Positions 21,766-31,108 are shown, counted from the first letter of the stretch. The stretch: DNA of 36,381 bases from Pseudooceanicola sp. (GCF_029213205.1 NZ_JARGNH010000017.1:41055-77435); one strand, 5' to 3'. Notes: generated by a model not told the origin, from the sequence alone. Made by a program: numbers and translations.

Positions 21766-23694
21766 ATGACAACCCGACCGAAGACGCCAGACCTCGACCG
21801 GGTGCAGTCGCCCGCCGATCTCAAGGCGATGAGCGAAAGTGAATTGCGCCGCGTCGCCGATGACCTGCGCGCCGAGACGATTTCGGCGGTCAGCGAGACC
21901 GGCGGCCACCTCGGTGCCGGGCTGGGCGTGATCGAATTGACCGTCGCCCTGCACACCGTATTTGACACCCCGCGCGACAAGGTGATCTGGGACGTCAGCC
22001 ACCAGGCCTATCCGCACAAGATCCTGACCGGCCGTCGCGACCGCATCCGCACCCTGCGTCAGGAGGGCGGGCTCTCGGGCTTCACCAAGCGCAGCGAAAG
22101 CCCGTTCGACCCCTTCGGCGCCGCGCACAGCTCGACCTCGATCTCCGCGGCGCTCGGCTTTGCCGTGGCCCGCGATCTGGGTGGCGTGACCGAGGAAGGT
22201 CTGGGCGATGCCATCGCGGTGATCGGCGATGGCGCAATGAGCGCCGGGATGGCGTTCGAGGCGATGAACCATGCCGGCCATCTGGGCAAGCGGCTGATCG
22301 TGGTGCTGAACGACAACGAGATGTCGATCGCGCCGCCGGTGGGGGCATTTTCGGCCTATCTGTCCCGCCTCTACGCCGGTGCGCCGTTCCAGGAATTCAA
22401 GGCCGCCGCCAAGGGTGCGGTCAGCCTGCTGCCAAGCCCGTTCCAGGAGGGCGCCAAACGCGCCAAGGAAATACTGAAGGGCATGACGGTGGGCGGCACC
22501 CTGTTCGAAGAGCTCGGGTTTTCCTATGTCGGCCCCATTGACGGCCATGACCTGAGCCAGCTGTTGCCGGTGCTGCGCACCGTCAAGGCGCGGGCCACCG
22601 GGCCGATGCTGATCCATGTGATCACCAAGAAAGGCAAGGGTTTCGCCCCCGCCGAACAGGCCCGCGACGGCGGTCATGCGACCGGCAAGTTTGACCCGGC
22701 CACCGGCGAACAGAAACCGTCGAAATCCAATGCGCCGAGCTATACCAAGGTCTTTGGCGAAACGCTGGTGCAGCTGGCCGCCGAGGATTCCCGGATCTGC
22801 GCCGTCACCGCCGCGATGCCGGATGGCACCGGCCTGACCTTGATGGCCGGGCGCTATCCGTCGCGCTGTTTCGATGTGGGCATTGCCGAACAGCATGCGG
22901 TGACCTTTGCCGCCGGGCTGGCTGCGGGCGGGATGCGTCCGTTCTGCGCGATCTATTCGACCTTTCTGCAACGCGGTTACGATCAGGTTGTGCATGATGT
23001 GGCGATTCAGCGTCTGCCGGTGCGGTTCGCCATTGACCGGGCTGGGCTTGTCGGCGCCGATGGCGCGACCCATGCCGGCAGTTTCGACGTCGCCTTTCTG
23101 GCCAATCTGCCCGGCTTCACCGTGATGGCCGCCGCTGACGAGGCCGAGCTGCGCCATATGGTGGCCACCGCCGCCGCCCATGACAATGGCCCGATTGCGT
23201 TTCGCTATCCGCGCGGCGAAGGCGTTGGCGTCAGCCTGCCGGACAAGGGCGAGGTGCTGGAGATCGGCAAGGGCCGCATGATCCGTGACGGGGCGCGGGT
23301 GGCGCTGTTGTCCTTTGGCACCCGACTGGATGAGGTGGTGAAGGCGGCAGAGGCGCTTGAGGCGCGGGGGATTTCCCCGAGCGTCGCCGATGCCCGCTTT
23401 GCCAAGCCGCTGGACCGCGAGTTGATCCTGTCGCTGGCCGCCGATCACGAGGCGCTGATCACCATTGAGGAGGGTGCGGTTGGCGGCTTTGGCAGCCATG
23501 TGGCGCAGCTTCTGGCTGACGCCGGGGCGCTCGATACCGGGTTGAAATTCCGCTCCATGGTTCTGCCCGACATCTTTATCAACCAGGCCGATCCGCGTCG
23601 CATGTATGAGGTCGCAGGGCTGAACGCGGCCGATATCGAGGCCAGGGTGCTGGATGTGCTGGGCGTCGCCCGGCTGGACGCGCGCAAGGCCTGA
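21766..23694 (+). CDS. dxs: 1-deoxy-D-xylulose-5-phosphate synthase
   Basis: A 642-residue thiamine-diphosphate enzyme, full length, that makes DXP from pyruvate and glyceraldehyde 3-phosphate, the first step of the MEP isoprenoid pathway. The TPP/metal motif is [19 protein letters not shown] (about 152-170), ending with the expected Asn in [10 protein letters not shown]. The transketolase pyrimidine domain has [18 protein letters not shown] (about 368-385) and [15 protein letters not shown] (about 424-438). GGAGGGG lies about 9 bases before the ATG. It is the last gene of xseB-ispA-dxs and ends 8 bases from the convergent SDR gene. Confidence 0.96.
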   Translation: MTTRPKTPDLDRVQSPADLKAMSESELRRVADDLRAETISAVSETGGHLGAGLGVIELTVALHTVFDTPRDKVIWDVSHQAYPHKILTGRRDRIRTLRQEGGLSGFTKRSESPFDPFGAAHSSTSISAALGFAVARDLGGVTEEGLGDAIAVIGDGAMSAGMAFEAMNHAGHLGKRLIVVLNDNEMSIAPPVGAFSAYLSRLYAGAPFQEFKAAAKGAVSLLPSPFQEGAKRAKEILKGMTVGGTLFEELGFSYVGPIDGHDLSQLLPVLRTVKARATGPMLIHVITKKGKGFAPAEQARDGGHATGKFDPATGEQKPSKSNAPSYTKVFGETLVQLAAEDSRICAVTAAMPDGTGLTLMAGRYPSRCFDVGIAEQHAVTFAAGLAAGGMRPFCAIYSTFLQRGYDQVVHDVAIQRLPVRFAIDRAGLVGADGATHAGSFDVAFLANLPGFTVMAAADEAELRHMVATAAAHDNGPIAFRYPRGEGVGVSLPDKGEVLEIGKGRMIRDGARVALLSFGTRLDEVVKAAEALEARGISPSVADARFAKPLDRELILSLAADHEALITIEEGAVGGFGSHVAQLLADAGALDTGLKFRSMVLPDIFINQADPRRMYEVAGLNAADIEARVLDVLGVARLDARKA

Positions 23695-23702
23695 GCCGGG
23701 GC

Positions 23703-24557
23703 TCAGTCGCCACCGGCCTCCAGCAGCGCCGCCAGCCCGTCACGATAGGTCGGATAGATCAGCCGTACCCCCAGATCGTCCTTGATCCGGTCGTTTCTGA
23801 CCCGCTTGCTTTCGGCATAGAAGCTGCGTGCCATCGGCGTCATCTCGGCGGTCGCGAAGTTTTCCTCTGGTGGCAGCGGCAGGTCCAGCAGGGTGGCCGC
23901 ATGGGCGATGACATCCTCGGGCGGGGCCGGGTCGTCGTCACAGAGGTTGTAAACGGCACCGGGATCGGGGCGCGCCATCGACGCGGCGAGCACCTGGGCG
24001 ATGTCCGCGACATGGATGCGGCTGAATACCTGGCCGGGCTTGACGATCCGCCGCGCCGTGCCGGCGCGCACCTTGGCAAAGGGGCCGCGCCCGGGGCCAT
24101 AGATCCCGGCCAGGCGAAAGACATGCAGCGGCAGGCCGGCAATGGCGCGCCATTCCGCCTCGGCGGCGACCCGCCATTTCCCGCGCCGTGTCGAGGGGGT
24201 CAGCGGCGTCGCCTCGTCCACCCAGCCGCCGTCATGATTGCCATAAACCCCGGTGGTGGACAGGTAACCGACCCAGGCGAACTGACCCGCCCGCGCCGTG
24301 ATGGCGGCGCGCAGATGGCGCAGCATTGGATCGCCCTCGGCATCTGGTCCGGCGGAGATCAGCAGATGGGTCGCGGCGTCCAGCGTCGCGGTCAGGTCAT
24401 CGCCGGGAAACACATGGGCCACGACCGTACCGCCGCGCAGGGCCGCAGCCTTGTCCGGCGACCTTGTGGTGGCGTGAATGCGCCAATCCTTTGGCGGCAG
24501 CAATTGGGCGAGGGCGCGGGCGCTATAGCCATGGCCGAGGGAGAGCAAGGTGTTCAT
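23703..24557 (-). CDS. NAD(P)-dependent SDR-family epimerase-like protein, YeeZ type
   Basis: A 284-residue atypical short-chain dehydrogenase. The N-terminal nucleotide motif is LSLGHGYSARALAQLL, with GYLSTTGVYGNHDGGWVDE near 102-120 (Ser/Thr and Tyr of the active-site region), FRLAGIYGPGRGPF near 150, and RIHVADIAQVL near 177. Substrate is unknown. The ATG at 24557 follows GGGGGG closely; a TTG three codons earlier is in frame but sits at the SD. It is divergent from the AMP nucleosidase gene and convergent with dxs. Confidence 0.88.
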   Translation of the reverse strand: MNTLLSLGHGYSARALAQLLPPKDWRIHATTRSPDKAAALRGGTVVAHVFPGDDLTATLDAATHLLISAGPDAEGDPMLRHLRAAITARAGQFAWVGYLSTTGVYGNHDGGWVDEATPLTPSTRRGKWRVAAEAEWRAIAGLPLHVFRLAGIYGPGRGPFAKVRAGTARRIVKPGQVFSRIHVADIAQVLAASMARPDPGAVYNLCDDDPAPPEDVIAHAATLLDLPLPPEENFATAEMTPMARSFYAESKRVRNDRIKDDLGVRLIYPTYRDGLAALLEAGGD

Positions 24558-24640
24558 CCCCCCCAAATGCGTCGCGACGGGCGCTCTGGCAAGGGCCGAT
24601 GGGCTTGCGCCCGCCGCAAGCTCCGGTCAGAACGAGAGCT

Positions 24641-26110
24641 ATGAGAACCGAAATTCGCATCCCCTCGCAGAAACCCGCCGAAAGCTTCACCGATGCTGCC
24701 GCAGCGGTGGATCGGTTGATCGCGGATTACGACGCGGCCACCGCCTTTCTGCGCGCGGCTTTTCGGCAGGCCCTGGCCGAGGGCGAACCCGCCTCACGGA
24801 TCCGGGCGTTTTATCCCGAGGTGCGGATCACCACCACGACCCATGCCAAGATCGACAGCCGGTTGAGTTTTGGCCATGTCCCCGCACCCGGCACCTATGC
24901 CGCGACGATCACCCGGCCCCGGCTGTTCGCCAATTACCTGCGCCAGCAGATCGGTCTGCTGATCGAACACCACGCGGTGCCGGTCGAAGTGCGGATATCC
25001 GACACGCCGATGCCGCTGCATTTCGCCGTCGCCTCGGATGCCGAAGTCTCCGTGCCGCAAGAGGGTGCCGCCGATTTCCCGCTGCGTGATTTCTTTGACG
25101 TGCCAGATCTGTCGACCACCAATGACGACATCGTCAACGGCACCTACACCCAGGTGCCGGCTGCGGCGCGGCCGCTGGCGCCGTTCACCGCGCAGCGGGT
25201 GGATTATTCGCTGGCCCGGCTGGCGCATTACACCGCCACCGACCCCGAGCATTTCCAGAACCATGTTCTGTTCACCAACTACCAGTTCTATGTCAGCGAA
25301 TTCGAAAGCTTTGCCCGACGGATGCTGGCCGACCCGGACAGCGGCTATACCAGCTTTGTCTCGACCGGGAATGCCGAGATCACCACGCCGCTGGGCGATC
25401 TGCCGTCCAGCCCGAAGATGCCGCAGATGCCGACCTATCACCTGAAACGGCCCGGCAATGGCGGCATCACCCTGGTCAACATCGGCATCGGCCCCTCCAA
25501 CGCCAAGACCGCCACCGACCATATCGCGGTGCTGCGTCCACATGCCTGGATCATGGTCGGCCATTGCGCCGGTCTGCGCAATTCCCAGAGCCTGGGCGAT
25601 TTCGTTCTGGCCCATGCCTATCTGCGCGAGGACAAGGTGCTGGACGACGACCTGCCGGTCTGGGTGCCGATCCCGGCGCTGGCGGAAATTCAGGTGGCGC
25701 TGGAAAAGGCGGTGGCCGATGTCACCGCGCTGCAGGGCTATGACCTGAAACGGATCATGCGCACCGGCACTGTGGCAACGCTGGACAACCGCAACTGGGA
25801 ATTGCGCGATCAGAGCGGCCCGGTGCAACGGCTGTCACAATCCCGCGCCGTGGCGCTGGATATGGAAAGCGCCACCATCGCCGCCAATGGATTCCGCTTT
25901 CGGGTGCCCTATGGCACCCTGCTCTGCGTTTCAGACAAACCGCTGCATGGCGAATTGAAATTGCCGGGCATGGCCAGCGATTTCTACAAGACCCAGGTGT
26001 CGCGGCATCTGATGATCGGTATAAAAGCCATGGAAACCCTGCGGGAGATGCCTTTGGAGCGGATCCACAGCCGGAAATTGCGGTCCTTTGATGAAACCGC
26101 CTTCCTCTGA
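24641..26110 (+). CDS. amn: AMP nucleosidase
   Basis: A 489-residue enzyme that hydrolyses AMP to adenine and ribose 5-phosphate; the E. coli protein has 484 residues. The N-terminal AMP_N domain spans about 10-165 and the nucleoside-phosphorylase-like domain about 265-475. Landmarks are VNIGIGPSNAKTATDHIAVL, WIMVGHCAGLRNSQ, and the substrate-binding VALDMESATIAANGFRF near 405. The ATG at 24641 gives a family-like N-terminus; only a weak GAGAG precedes it. The gene stands alone and is followed by the HU promoter region. Confidence 0.94.
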   Translation: MRTEIRIPSQKPAESFTDAAAAVDRLIADYDAATAFLRAAFRQALAEGEPASRIRAFYPEVRITTTTHAKIDSRLSFGHVPAPGTYAATITRPRLFANYLRQQIGLLIEHHAVPVEVRISDTPMPLHFAVASDAEVSVPQEGAADFPLRDFFDVPDLSTTNDDIVNGTYTQVPAAARPLAPFTAQRVDYSLARLAHYTATDPEHFQNHVLFTNYQFYVSEFESFARRMLADPDSGYTSFVSTGNAEITTPLGDLPSSPKMPQMPTYHLKRPGNGGITLVNIGIGPSNAKTATDHIAVLRPHAWIMVGHCAGLRNSQSLGDFVLAHAYLREDKVLDDDLPVWVPIPALAEIQVALEKAVADVTALQGYDLKRIMRTGTVATLDNRNWELRDQSGPVQRLSQSRAVALDMESATIAANGFRFRVPYGTLLCVSDKPLHGELKLPGMASDFYKTQVSRHLMIGIKAMETLREMPLERIHSRKLRSFDETAFL

Positions 26111-26164
26111 CGGGCTGACGTCGGGGAAAAAGGACCCAAAGCGCAGTTTTTGCCTTGTTTTATT

Positions 26165-26209
26165 ACACAAATTGTTGTGTTTGACCTCAATATCCGGTTA
26201 AATTTCCGG
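26165..26209 (+). promoter_or_regulatory. AT-rich promoter region of the HU gene with two dyads
   Basis: TTGTGT (26175-26180), a 17-base spacer, then TTAAAT (26198-26203, 4 of 6 to the -10 consensus) is a plausible promoter 45 bases before the HU start. ACACAA-ATTG-TTGTGT (26165-26180) is a perfect inverted repeat overlapping the -35, and CCGG-TTAAATTT-CCGG (26194-26209) surrounds the -10. HU genes are often autoregulated; these dyads are candidates. Confidence 0.4.
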
Positions 26210-26247
26210 AATGTGGCCCAAGATCGGGCAGTATAGGGAGACCAGCA

Positions 26248-26535
26248 ATGGCAAAACCGATGACCAAGACCCAATTGGTGGCTGCACTGGCCGAAGAAAT
26301 GGGCGCAGACAAAAAGACCGCTTCTGCGGCTCTGGACGCCGTGACCGGCGTGATCACCAAGGAAGTGTCGGGCGGCGGCGCTGTGACCCTGCCTGGTGTT
26401 GGCAAGATTTATTGCCGCGAACGTCCCGAGCGGATGGTGCGCAACCCTGCCACCGGCGAGCAATTCAAGAAAGAAGCCGACAAGGTGGTCAAGATGACGA
26501 TCGCCAAGGCGCTGAAAGACAGCGTCAACGGCTGA
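26248..26535 (+). CDS. HU-family nucleoid DNA-binding protein
   Basis: A 95-residue histone-like protein. Residues 5-50 form the helical dimerisation part (MTKTQLVAALAEEMGADKKT). GVGKIYCRERPERMVRNPATGE (about 51-72) contains the beta-arm with the conserved RNPATGE tip that inserts Pro into the DNA minor groove. GGGAG lies about 8 bases before the ATG. It is monocistronic, with an intrinsic terminator at 26587-26614. HU bends and compacts DNA; IHF is less likely given length and arm sequence. Confidence 0.93.
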   Translation: MAKPMTKTQLVAALAEEMGADKKTASAALDAVTGVITKEVSGGGAVTLPGVGKIYCRERPERMVRNPATGEQFKKEADKVVKMTIAKALKDSVNG

Positions 26536-26586
26536 CTCTGACATCGGCCCGCGCGGCGACGCGCAGCGGCCAGATCAGGTGGATGC

Positions 26587-26614
26587 AAGGGCTGCGCGTG
26601 TCGCGGCCCTTTTT
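26587..26614 (+). terminator. Rho-independent terminator of the HU gene
   Basis: AAGGGCTGCG, short loop, CGCGGCCCTT followed by a T-run (five T from 26610). The stem pairs AAGGGC with GCCCTT and GCG with CGC around one mismatch. It starts 51 bases after the HU stop codon and is the cleanest intrinsic terminator in the window. Confidence 0.85.
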
Positions 26615-26662
26615 CATTGGGCGATCTTCTGAAAGTGCGGCCTCAGGTCGTTGAGGTCAGAA

Positions 26663-26729
26663 GGGGGCGCTGCCCCCCGTCGCCCCTGCGGGGCGCCTCC
26701 CCCCGGGATATTTCTGACCAGAGGAAGCC
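26663..26729 (+). repeat. Dispersed GC-rich repeat, diverged copy
   Basis: Hairpin GGGGGC-GCT-GCCCCC (26663-26677), hairpin CGCCCC-TGC-GGGGCG (26681-26695), then CTCCCCCC, GGGATATTTCTG and ACCAGAGGAAGC. This is the same order of parts as the copy at 16379-16441 (opposite strand), with the second hairpin changed but still paired, so the structure is kept while the sequence drifts. It lies upstream of the EamA gene. Confidence 0.75.
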
Positions 26730-26794
26730 AGCGGGCCTTTCCCCGATCCGGCGGCTGTGTTTGTGTCGAGCGATCACAGCGGAGGGGCAGACAA

Positions 26795-27667
26795 TTGGGG
26801 TGGAAAGCATTCGGGCTGGGGCTGGCCTTTGCGCTGTTCTGGTCATCGGCCTTCACCTCGGCAAGAGTGATCGTTTCTCATGCACCGCCGCTGACCTCGC
26901 TGGCCCTGCGGTTTCTGCTGTCCGGGGTGATCGGCGTGGCGTTGGCACGGGCGCTGGGCCAATCCTGGCGGCTGACCGTGGGTCAGCGCCGGGCAACGGT
27001 GATTTTCGGGATCTGCCAGAATGCGATCTATCTGGGCCTGTTTTTTGTGGCGATGCAATGGATCGAGGCCGGGCTGGCCTCGATCATGGCCTCGGCGATG
27101 CCGCTGATCGTGGCGCTGGCGAACCGGCTGTTCTTTGGCGAACGGCTGGCCGCGATGGCCATGGTCGGGCTGGGCCTGGGGTTCGGCGGGGTGATCGTGA
27201 TCATGGGCGCCCGGCTGTCCGGCGGCGCCGATCCGCTGGGGCTGACGCTTTGCGTGGTTGGCACCCTGGCACTGGCGGCGGCGACGCTGACCGCACGCGG
27301 CGCCTCTTCTGGGGGCAATGTGTTGATGGTGGTGGGCTTGCAGATGCTGGTCGGTGCCGCCTGCCTGGGCATCGCCGCGCTGCTGCTGGAGGAGTGGTGG
27401 ATTGACCTCAGCTGGTCGCTGGTCGTTGCCTTTGTCTATACCGTCCTGGTGCCCGGCCTGCTGGCGACCTGGATCTGGTTCACCCTGGTCAATGACATCG
27501 GCGCAATCCGCGCCTCGGTGTTTCATTTCCTGAACCCGTTCTTCGGGGTTCTGGTCGCCGCGCTGGTGCTGGGTGAACAGATCAGCGGGCGCGATATCCT
27601 GGGTGTGGTGATCGTCGCGATCGGCATCCTGATGGTGCAGCTGGGGCGGGCGCGCGGCACCGAATAG
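26795..27667 (+). CDS. EamA/DMT-superfamily transporter
   Basis: A 290-residue inner-membrane protein with about ten hydrophobic segments in two EamA repeats (about 8-135 and 145-285), as in RhaT/YdcZ-type metabolite exporters. The start is TTG at 26795-26797: GGAGGGG (26781-26787) lies 7 bases upstream, and no ATG or GTG is nearby. Longer in-frame versions would translate the dispersed repeat. Substrate is unknown; these proteins often export amino acids or other metabolites. It is convergent with the thioesterase-like gene. Confidence 0.88.
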   Translation: MGWKAFGLGLAFALFWSSAFTSARVIVSHAPPLTSLALRFLLSGVIGVALARALGQSWRLTVGQRRATVIFGICQNAIYLGLFFVAMQWIEAGLASIMASAMPLIVALANRLFFGERLAAMAMVGLGLGFGGVIVIMGARLSGGADPLGLTLCVVGTLALAAATLTARGASSGGNVLMVVGLQMLVGAACLGIAALLLEEWWIDLSWSLVVAFVYTVLVPGLLATWIWFTLVNDIGAIRASVFHFLNPFFGVLVAALVLGEQISGRDILGVVIVAIGILMVQLGRARGTE

Positions 27668-27673
27668 GGCGGA

Positions 27674-28219
27674 TCAGGCCCGCTCGGGCGGCCAGGGTCG
27701 GGCGGATTCGGCGGCGGCCCATTGCACCATCCACTCGGGCAGATGCGGGCGGTTATCATGGAGCTCGGGGCGGTCGAGCAGCGGGATCACCTCGGTCTCC
27801 ATATTGACCATCTTGCGGTTGCGCACCACTGCGGCGCGGAACACCCCCTGACCGGCACAGGTGTCCGGATCAATCCAGAACGACTGATCGAAATAGAGGA
27901 ACCGGGCATCCCAACCGGCCACCCTTGTCCGCTGTTCGAACTTTTCAAACAGGGTCAGCCGCCGCCGATAGCGCACCGCACTGCCGGCGATGGTCAGCGA
28001 CAGGCCGTTTTTCTGAAATGTCTTCCAGGCGCCAATGCGCAGGACAAAGGGAATCCGGCCCATGTCGTAGAAGGTCAGGGTCAGGCCATTGTTCAGCTCG
28101 CCCATGAAATCCAGGTCCCAGGGCATCACGATGTGATGCGATACATGGGTGCCCCAGGGATCCAGCGGCTGGTTGCGCCAGCGCAGGGCCTGAAGGGTGA
28201 GTCGGGCAAAGGGATACAT
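27674..28219 (-). CDS. Thioesterase-like (hotdog-fold) protein
   Basis: A 181-residue protein starting MYPFARLTLQALRWR. The segment HHIVMPWDLDFMGELNNGLTL (about 28-48) with its Asp and the following FYDMGR resembles 4HBT/acyl-CoA thioesterase hotdog proteins of the THEM6-like group. The rest is basic and lacks membrane segments. The ATG at 28219 has a perfect AGGAGGT 6 bases upstream; a longer frame has no support. It probably hydrolyses an acyl-CoA or acyl thioester, substrate unknown. Confidence 0.8.
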   Translation of the reverse strand: MYPFARLTLQALRWRNQPLDPWGTHVSHHIVMPWDLDFMGELNNGLTLTFYDMGRIPFVLRIGAWKTFQKNGLSLTIAGSAVRYRRRLTLFEKFEQRTRVAGWDARFLYFDQSFWIDPDTCAGQGVFRAAVVRNRKMVNMETEVIPLLDRPELHDNRPHLPEWMVQWAAAESARPWPPERA

Positions 28220-28368
28220 ATGGTGACCTCCTGCGCGGCCCCTTGCCGCACTGCAGCGAGAGATCAACACGCGTTGCACCAGAAGGTCAACCGCGACCAC
28301 GCGTCGACCTTGCACCAGGGCGCCGCATTGCCTACCTAGGGCTCTGACCCTGCCAAGGAGTGCCGCCG

Positions 28369-28656
28369 GTGCTGAGCCTGTTCCAAATTCTGATGCTGAT
28401 CCTAGACATCGTCTGGTTCTTTATCATCGCCCATATCATCATGTCCTGGCTGATCAATTTCGCGGTTCTGAACATGCGGCAGCCGCTGGTCGCGCAGATC
28501 TGGCAGGGGCTGAACCGGATTGTCGAACCGATGTATCGCCCGATCCGGCGTATTTTGCCACCAATGGGTGGCCTCGACCTGGCGCCGCTGGTGGTGCTGA
28601 TCGCGCTCTACGCGATCCGCATCGTTCTGGCCAACAACATCGGGTTGTTCGTCTGA
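28369..28656 (+). CDS. YggT-family membrane protein
   Basis: A 95-residue protein with two hydrophobic segments (about 4-26 and 68-90) around the conserved RIVEPMYRPIRRILPPMGGLDLAPLV region, diagnostic of YggT (DUF751-like). Members act in membrane or cell-envelope homeostasis and often neighbour cell-shape genes. The start is GTG at 28369, with AAGGAG 8 bases upstream; the GTG at 28360 overlaps that SD and is less likely. It is divergent from the thioesterase-like gene. Confidence 0.9.
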   Translation: MLSLFQILMLILDIVWFFIIAHIIMSWLINFAVLNMRQPLVAQIWQGLNRIVEPMYRPIRRILPPMGGLDLAPLVVLIALYAIRIVLANNIGLFV

Positions 28657-28663
28657 TCACGGC

Positions 28664-28695
28664 CCCGGGCGGAGCCTTGCCCGGGCGGAGCTTTG
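28664..28695 (+). repeat. Two tandem 16-bp units downstream of yggT
   Basis: CCCGGGCGGAGCCTTG (28664-28679) is followed at once by CCCGGGCGGAGCTTTG (28680-28695), with one mismatch. It begins 8 bases after the YggT stop codon. GGGCAAAGCCC further on (near 28758-28768) could pair with the second unit. No function is evident. Confidence 0.6.
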
Positions 28696-28784
28696 CCAGT
28701 CGCATCGGGGGAACGGCAATGTCACTTGCCTTTCGCCGCCGTCACTGGCCATCCTCGGGCAAAGCCCCAAATCCGGAGACCCTG

Positions 28785-30410
28785 ATGCGCATTGCTCTGT
28801 TCCTTTCGCTGATCCTGCCGCTGCCTGCTTTGGCCGCCGATATCGCGGTGCCAAGCCGGGTCGAGGCGGTGACGGTGTTTCCCTCCGGCGCTTCGCTGAC
28901 CCGCAGCGCCAGGTTCAGCGCCCCGGCTGGTCAACACCGGCTGATCCTTACCGACATGCCGGTGCGCGACATCGGTGGGCTGCGGATCGAGGCCGCCGGG
29001 GTGACCCTGGGATCGGTGACCATCCGCGATGACCTGACCCCGCCACGCGACCCGGATTCCCGCGCTGCCATTGCCGCCGCCGAGGCCGAGGTGACCCGCG
29101 CCGAACAGGCGCTCGAGGCGTCGCGCGACGCGGCCCAGTCGATTCGCGCCGAGGCGCAGGCGGCCCGGGCGAGGATCGCCTTTCTGCAGGGGCTGAGCAC
29201 AGCCGATGGCCTGGCCGGGGCCGGGGTCGATGCCTTGCGCGACATGTCCCGCATGGTCGGTGAGGAAACCCTGACCGCCGAACGTCAGGCGCTGGCCGCT
29301 GAAACCGCCGCGCGTGCCGCCGATCAGGCCACCAAGGCGCTGCTTGAGGATCTGAACCGCGCCAAACAGGCATTGGCGGCGCTGGATGTCGAAACCAAGA
29401 GCCGGTCCTACCTGGCCATCGCCGTGGATGTGCCCGAAGCGACCGAGGGCAGCCTCACCGTGCGCTATGTCACCGGCGCCGCCGGCTGGCGCCCGATCTA
29501 TGATTTCCATCTGGAACGCGGCCCGACCCCCTCGCTGGAACTGGGGCGCGGCGCCTATGTGGCGCAATGGTCCGGTGAGAACTGGGAAAATGTCGCGCTG
29601 GAATTGTCGACTGTGCGCCCGACCGGCAAGACCGATCCCGGTGTGCTCTACCCGATCCTGCGCCGGATCGAGGATCAGGATGCCCCGACAACTCGGTCGG
29701 AAAAAAGCTATGGGGCCGGCGCCCCGGATGCCGAGGAAGGGCTGGCGCCGACACCGGAACCGGTGATGGCGGTCGCCGATGCGCGCTATGACGGGTTGAG
29801 CGTGACTTACAGCTATGGCAACCCGGTCAGCATTGCCACCGGCGCCGACGAATTGCGCATCGCCCTGGGCAGCCTCAGCTTTCAGCCCGAAATCACCGCC
29901 CGCGCGGTGCCGATCCGCGATGAAACCGCGTTTCTGATGGCCGGGTTCGTGAATGGCGCGGACGAGATCATCCTGCCCTCGGACCAATCCGAATTCTATC
30001 TGAACGGCACCTTTGTCGGGCTGCGCGAAACCGCGCTTGTCGCCGCCGGGGATCGGGCCGAGTTCAGCTTTGGCCCGATCGAGGGGTTGCGGCTGACCCG
30101 TCGGGTGCTGGACCGCAATGAGGGCGACCGCGGTGTCATCAACCGCTCGAACCAGATCGAAGAGCGGGTCGAGATCGGGCTGCGCAACCTGACCAGCGAG
30201 GCCTGGGCGGTGCATCTGCTGGATCAGGTGCCCTATTCGAACCAGGAAGATCTGGAAATCGACTGGACCGCCACCCCGGCGCCCAGCCAGAAAGACGTCG
30301 ATGGCAATCGTGGCATCCTCGGCTGGAACCTGATGCTGGAGCCTGGGGCGGAACGGACCATCCGTCTGGACCAGCAGCTGAAATGGCCCGCCGACAAGGT
30401 TTTGCGCTGA
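28785..30410 (+). CDS. DUF4139 domain protein, mucoidy-inhibitor MuiA-like, secreted
   Basis: A 541-residue protein with a signal peptide (MRIALFLSLILPLPALAADI). A DUF4140 N-terminal strand domain follows (VPSRVEAVTVFPSGASLTR, about 22-40), then an Ala/Glu-rich coiled coil (about 90-205). A C-terminal DUF4139 domain (about 215-541) contains VRYVTGAAGWRPIYDFHL and WSGENWENVALELST. Members were linked to mucoidy (MuiA); the mechanism is unknown. The ATG at 28785 follows GGAGA and places the signal peptide at the N-terminus; longer versions would bury it. Confidence 0.88.
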   Translation: MRIALFLSLILPLPALAADIAVPSRVEAVTVFPSGASLTRSARFSAPAGQHRLILTDMPVRDIGGLRIEAAGVTLGSVTIRDDLTPPRDPDSRAAIAAAEAEVTRAEQALEASRDAAQSIRAEAQAARARIAFLQGLSTADGLAGAGVDALRDMSRMVGEETLTAERQALAAETAARAADQATKALLEDLNRAKQALAALDVETKSRSYLAIAVDVPEATEGSLTVRYVTGAAGWRPIYDFHLERGPTPSLELGRGAYVAQWSGENWENVALELSTVRPTGKTDPGVLYPILRRIEDQDAPTTRSEKSYGAGAPDAEEGLAPTPEPVMAVADARYDGLSVTYSYGNPVSIATGADELRIALGSLSFQPEITARAVPIRDETAFLMAGFVNGADEIILPSDQSEFYLNGTFVGLRETALVAAGDRAEFSFGPIEGLRLTRRVLDRNEGDRGVINRSNQIEERVEIGLRNLTSEAWAVHLLDQVPYSNQEDLEIDWTATPAPSQKDVDGNRGILGWNLMLEPGAERTIRLDQQLKWPADKVLR

Positions 30411-30425
30411 GGCCCAGGCAGGGGT

Positions 30426-30443
30426 CGGCCCTGACCGGGGCCG
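30426..30443. terminator. Weak hairpin between convergent genes
   Basis: CGGCCC (30426-30431), loop TGACCG, GGGCCG (30438-30443): a 6-bp stem in the 47-base gap between the convergent MuiA-like and carbonic anhydrase genes. No U-tract; possible transcript end. Confidence 0.3.
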
Positions 30444-30457
30444 CCCTCTGTCTTTGC

Positions 30458-31108
30458 TTAGACCGGGCGGAACCGGGCCTCTGAGGGCACGAATTCCTCG
30501 ACCCCGCCGTCGCCGATGTCATTCCACAGCCCATGCAGCGTCAGCTTGTCCTCTTCCACTGCCTTGCACACAAAGGGAAAGGTCATCAGGTTTTCCAGGC
30601 TGACCAGTACCGATTCCTTTTCCAGCGCCTGACGCTGTTCGATCGGATCGGTCAGATCCTTCACCTTTTCATAGCCGGGACGCAGGATATCCATCCAGCG
30701 GCCAACAAAGCTCGATTGTTCCTCAAGCTCGGGGGCATGGCCGGAGCACATGTCCAGGCAGCCCTGGACGCCGCCGCAATTGGAATGCCCCACAACGATG
30801 ATATGCGCCACCTTCAGCACGGCGACGGCATATTCGACCGCCGCCGAGGTGCCGTGCTGCAACCCATCGGGTTTGTGCGGCGGCACCAGATTGGCGATAT
30901 TGCGGTGGATAAAGAATTCGCCCTGATCGGCACCAAAGATCGCGGTCACATGCACCCGGCTGTCGCAGCATGAGATGACCATGGCGCGCGGGTGCTGGCC
31001 TTCGTCCGCCAGATGGCGGTACCAGGCGCGATTTTCAGCAAAAGAGGTCGCTTTCCAACCGCGATAGCGCTTCACCAGATAGGTAGGCAGGGGTTTGGCA
31101 AACTGCAT
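30458..31108 (-). CDS. Beta-class carbonic anhydrase
   Basis: A 216-residue zinc enzyme that interconverts CO2 and bicarbonate in the cytoplasm. Zinc ligands: Cys47 in the CxDSR motif (SCCDSRVHV; the Asp-Arg dyad is Asp49-Arg51), His108 and Cys111 (HSNCGG). The start at 31108 has GAGG 6 bases upstream; an ATG four codons earlier (31120) overlaps that site and is the alternative. It is divergent from the HPt-like gene and convergent with the MuiA-like gene. Confidence 0.93.
   Translation of the reverse strand: MQFAKPLPTYLVKRYRGWKATSFAENRAWYRHLADEGQHPRAMVISCCDSRVHVTAIFGADQGEFFIHRNIANLVPPHKPDGLQHGTSAAVEYAVAVLKVAHIIVVGHSNCGGVQGCLDMCSGHAPELEEQSSFVGRWMDILRPGYEKVKDLTDPIEQRQALEKESVLVSLENLMTFPFVCKAVEEDKLTLHGLWNDIGDGGVEEFVPSEARFRPV

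Noticed and set aside
20833-23499. A very long minus-strand open frame (888 codons) opposite ispA and dxs
   Set aside because: It lies entirely over two unmistakable plus-strand enzymes. Its His/Gly/Arg/Gln-rich product is typical of antisense frames in GC-rich genes. Similar antisense frames over the M17, thiolase, MuiA and aminotransferase genes were rejected for the same reason.
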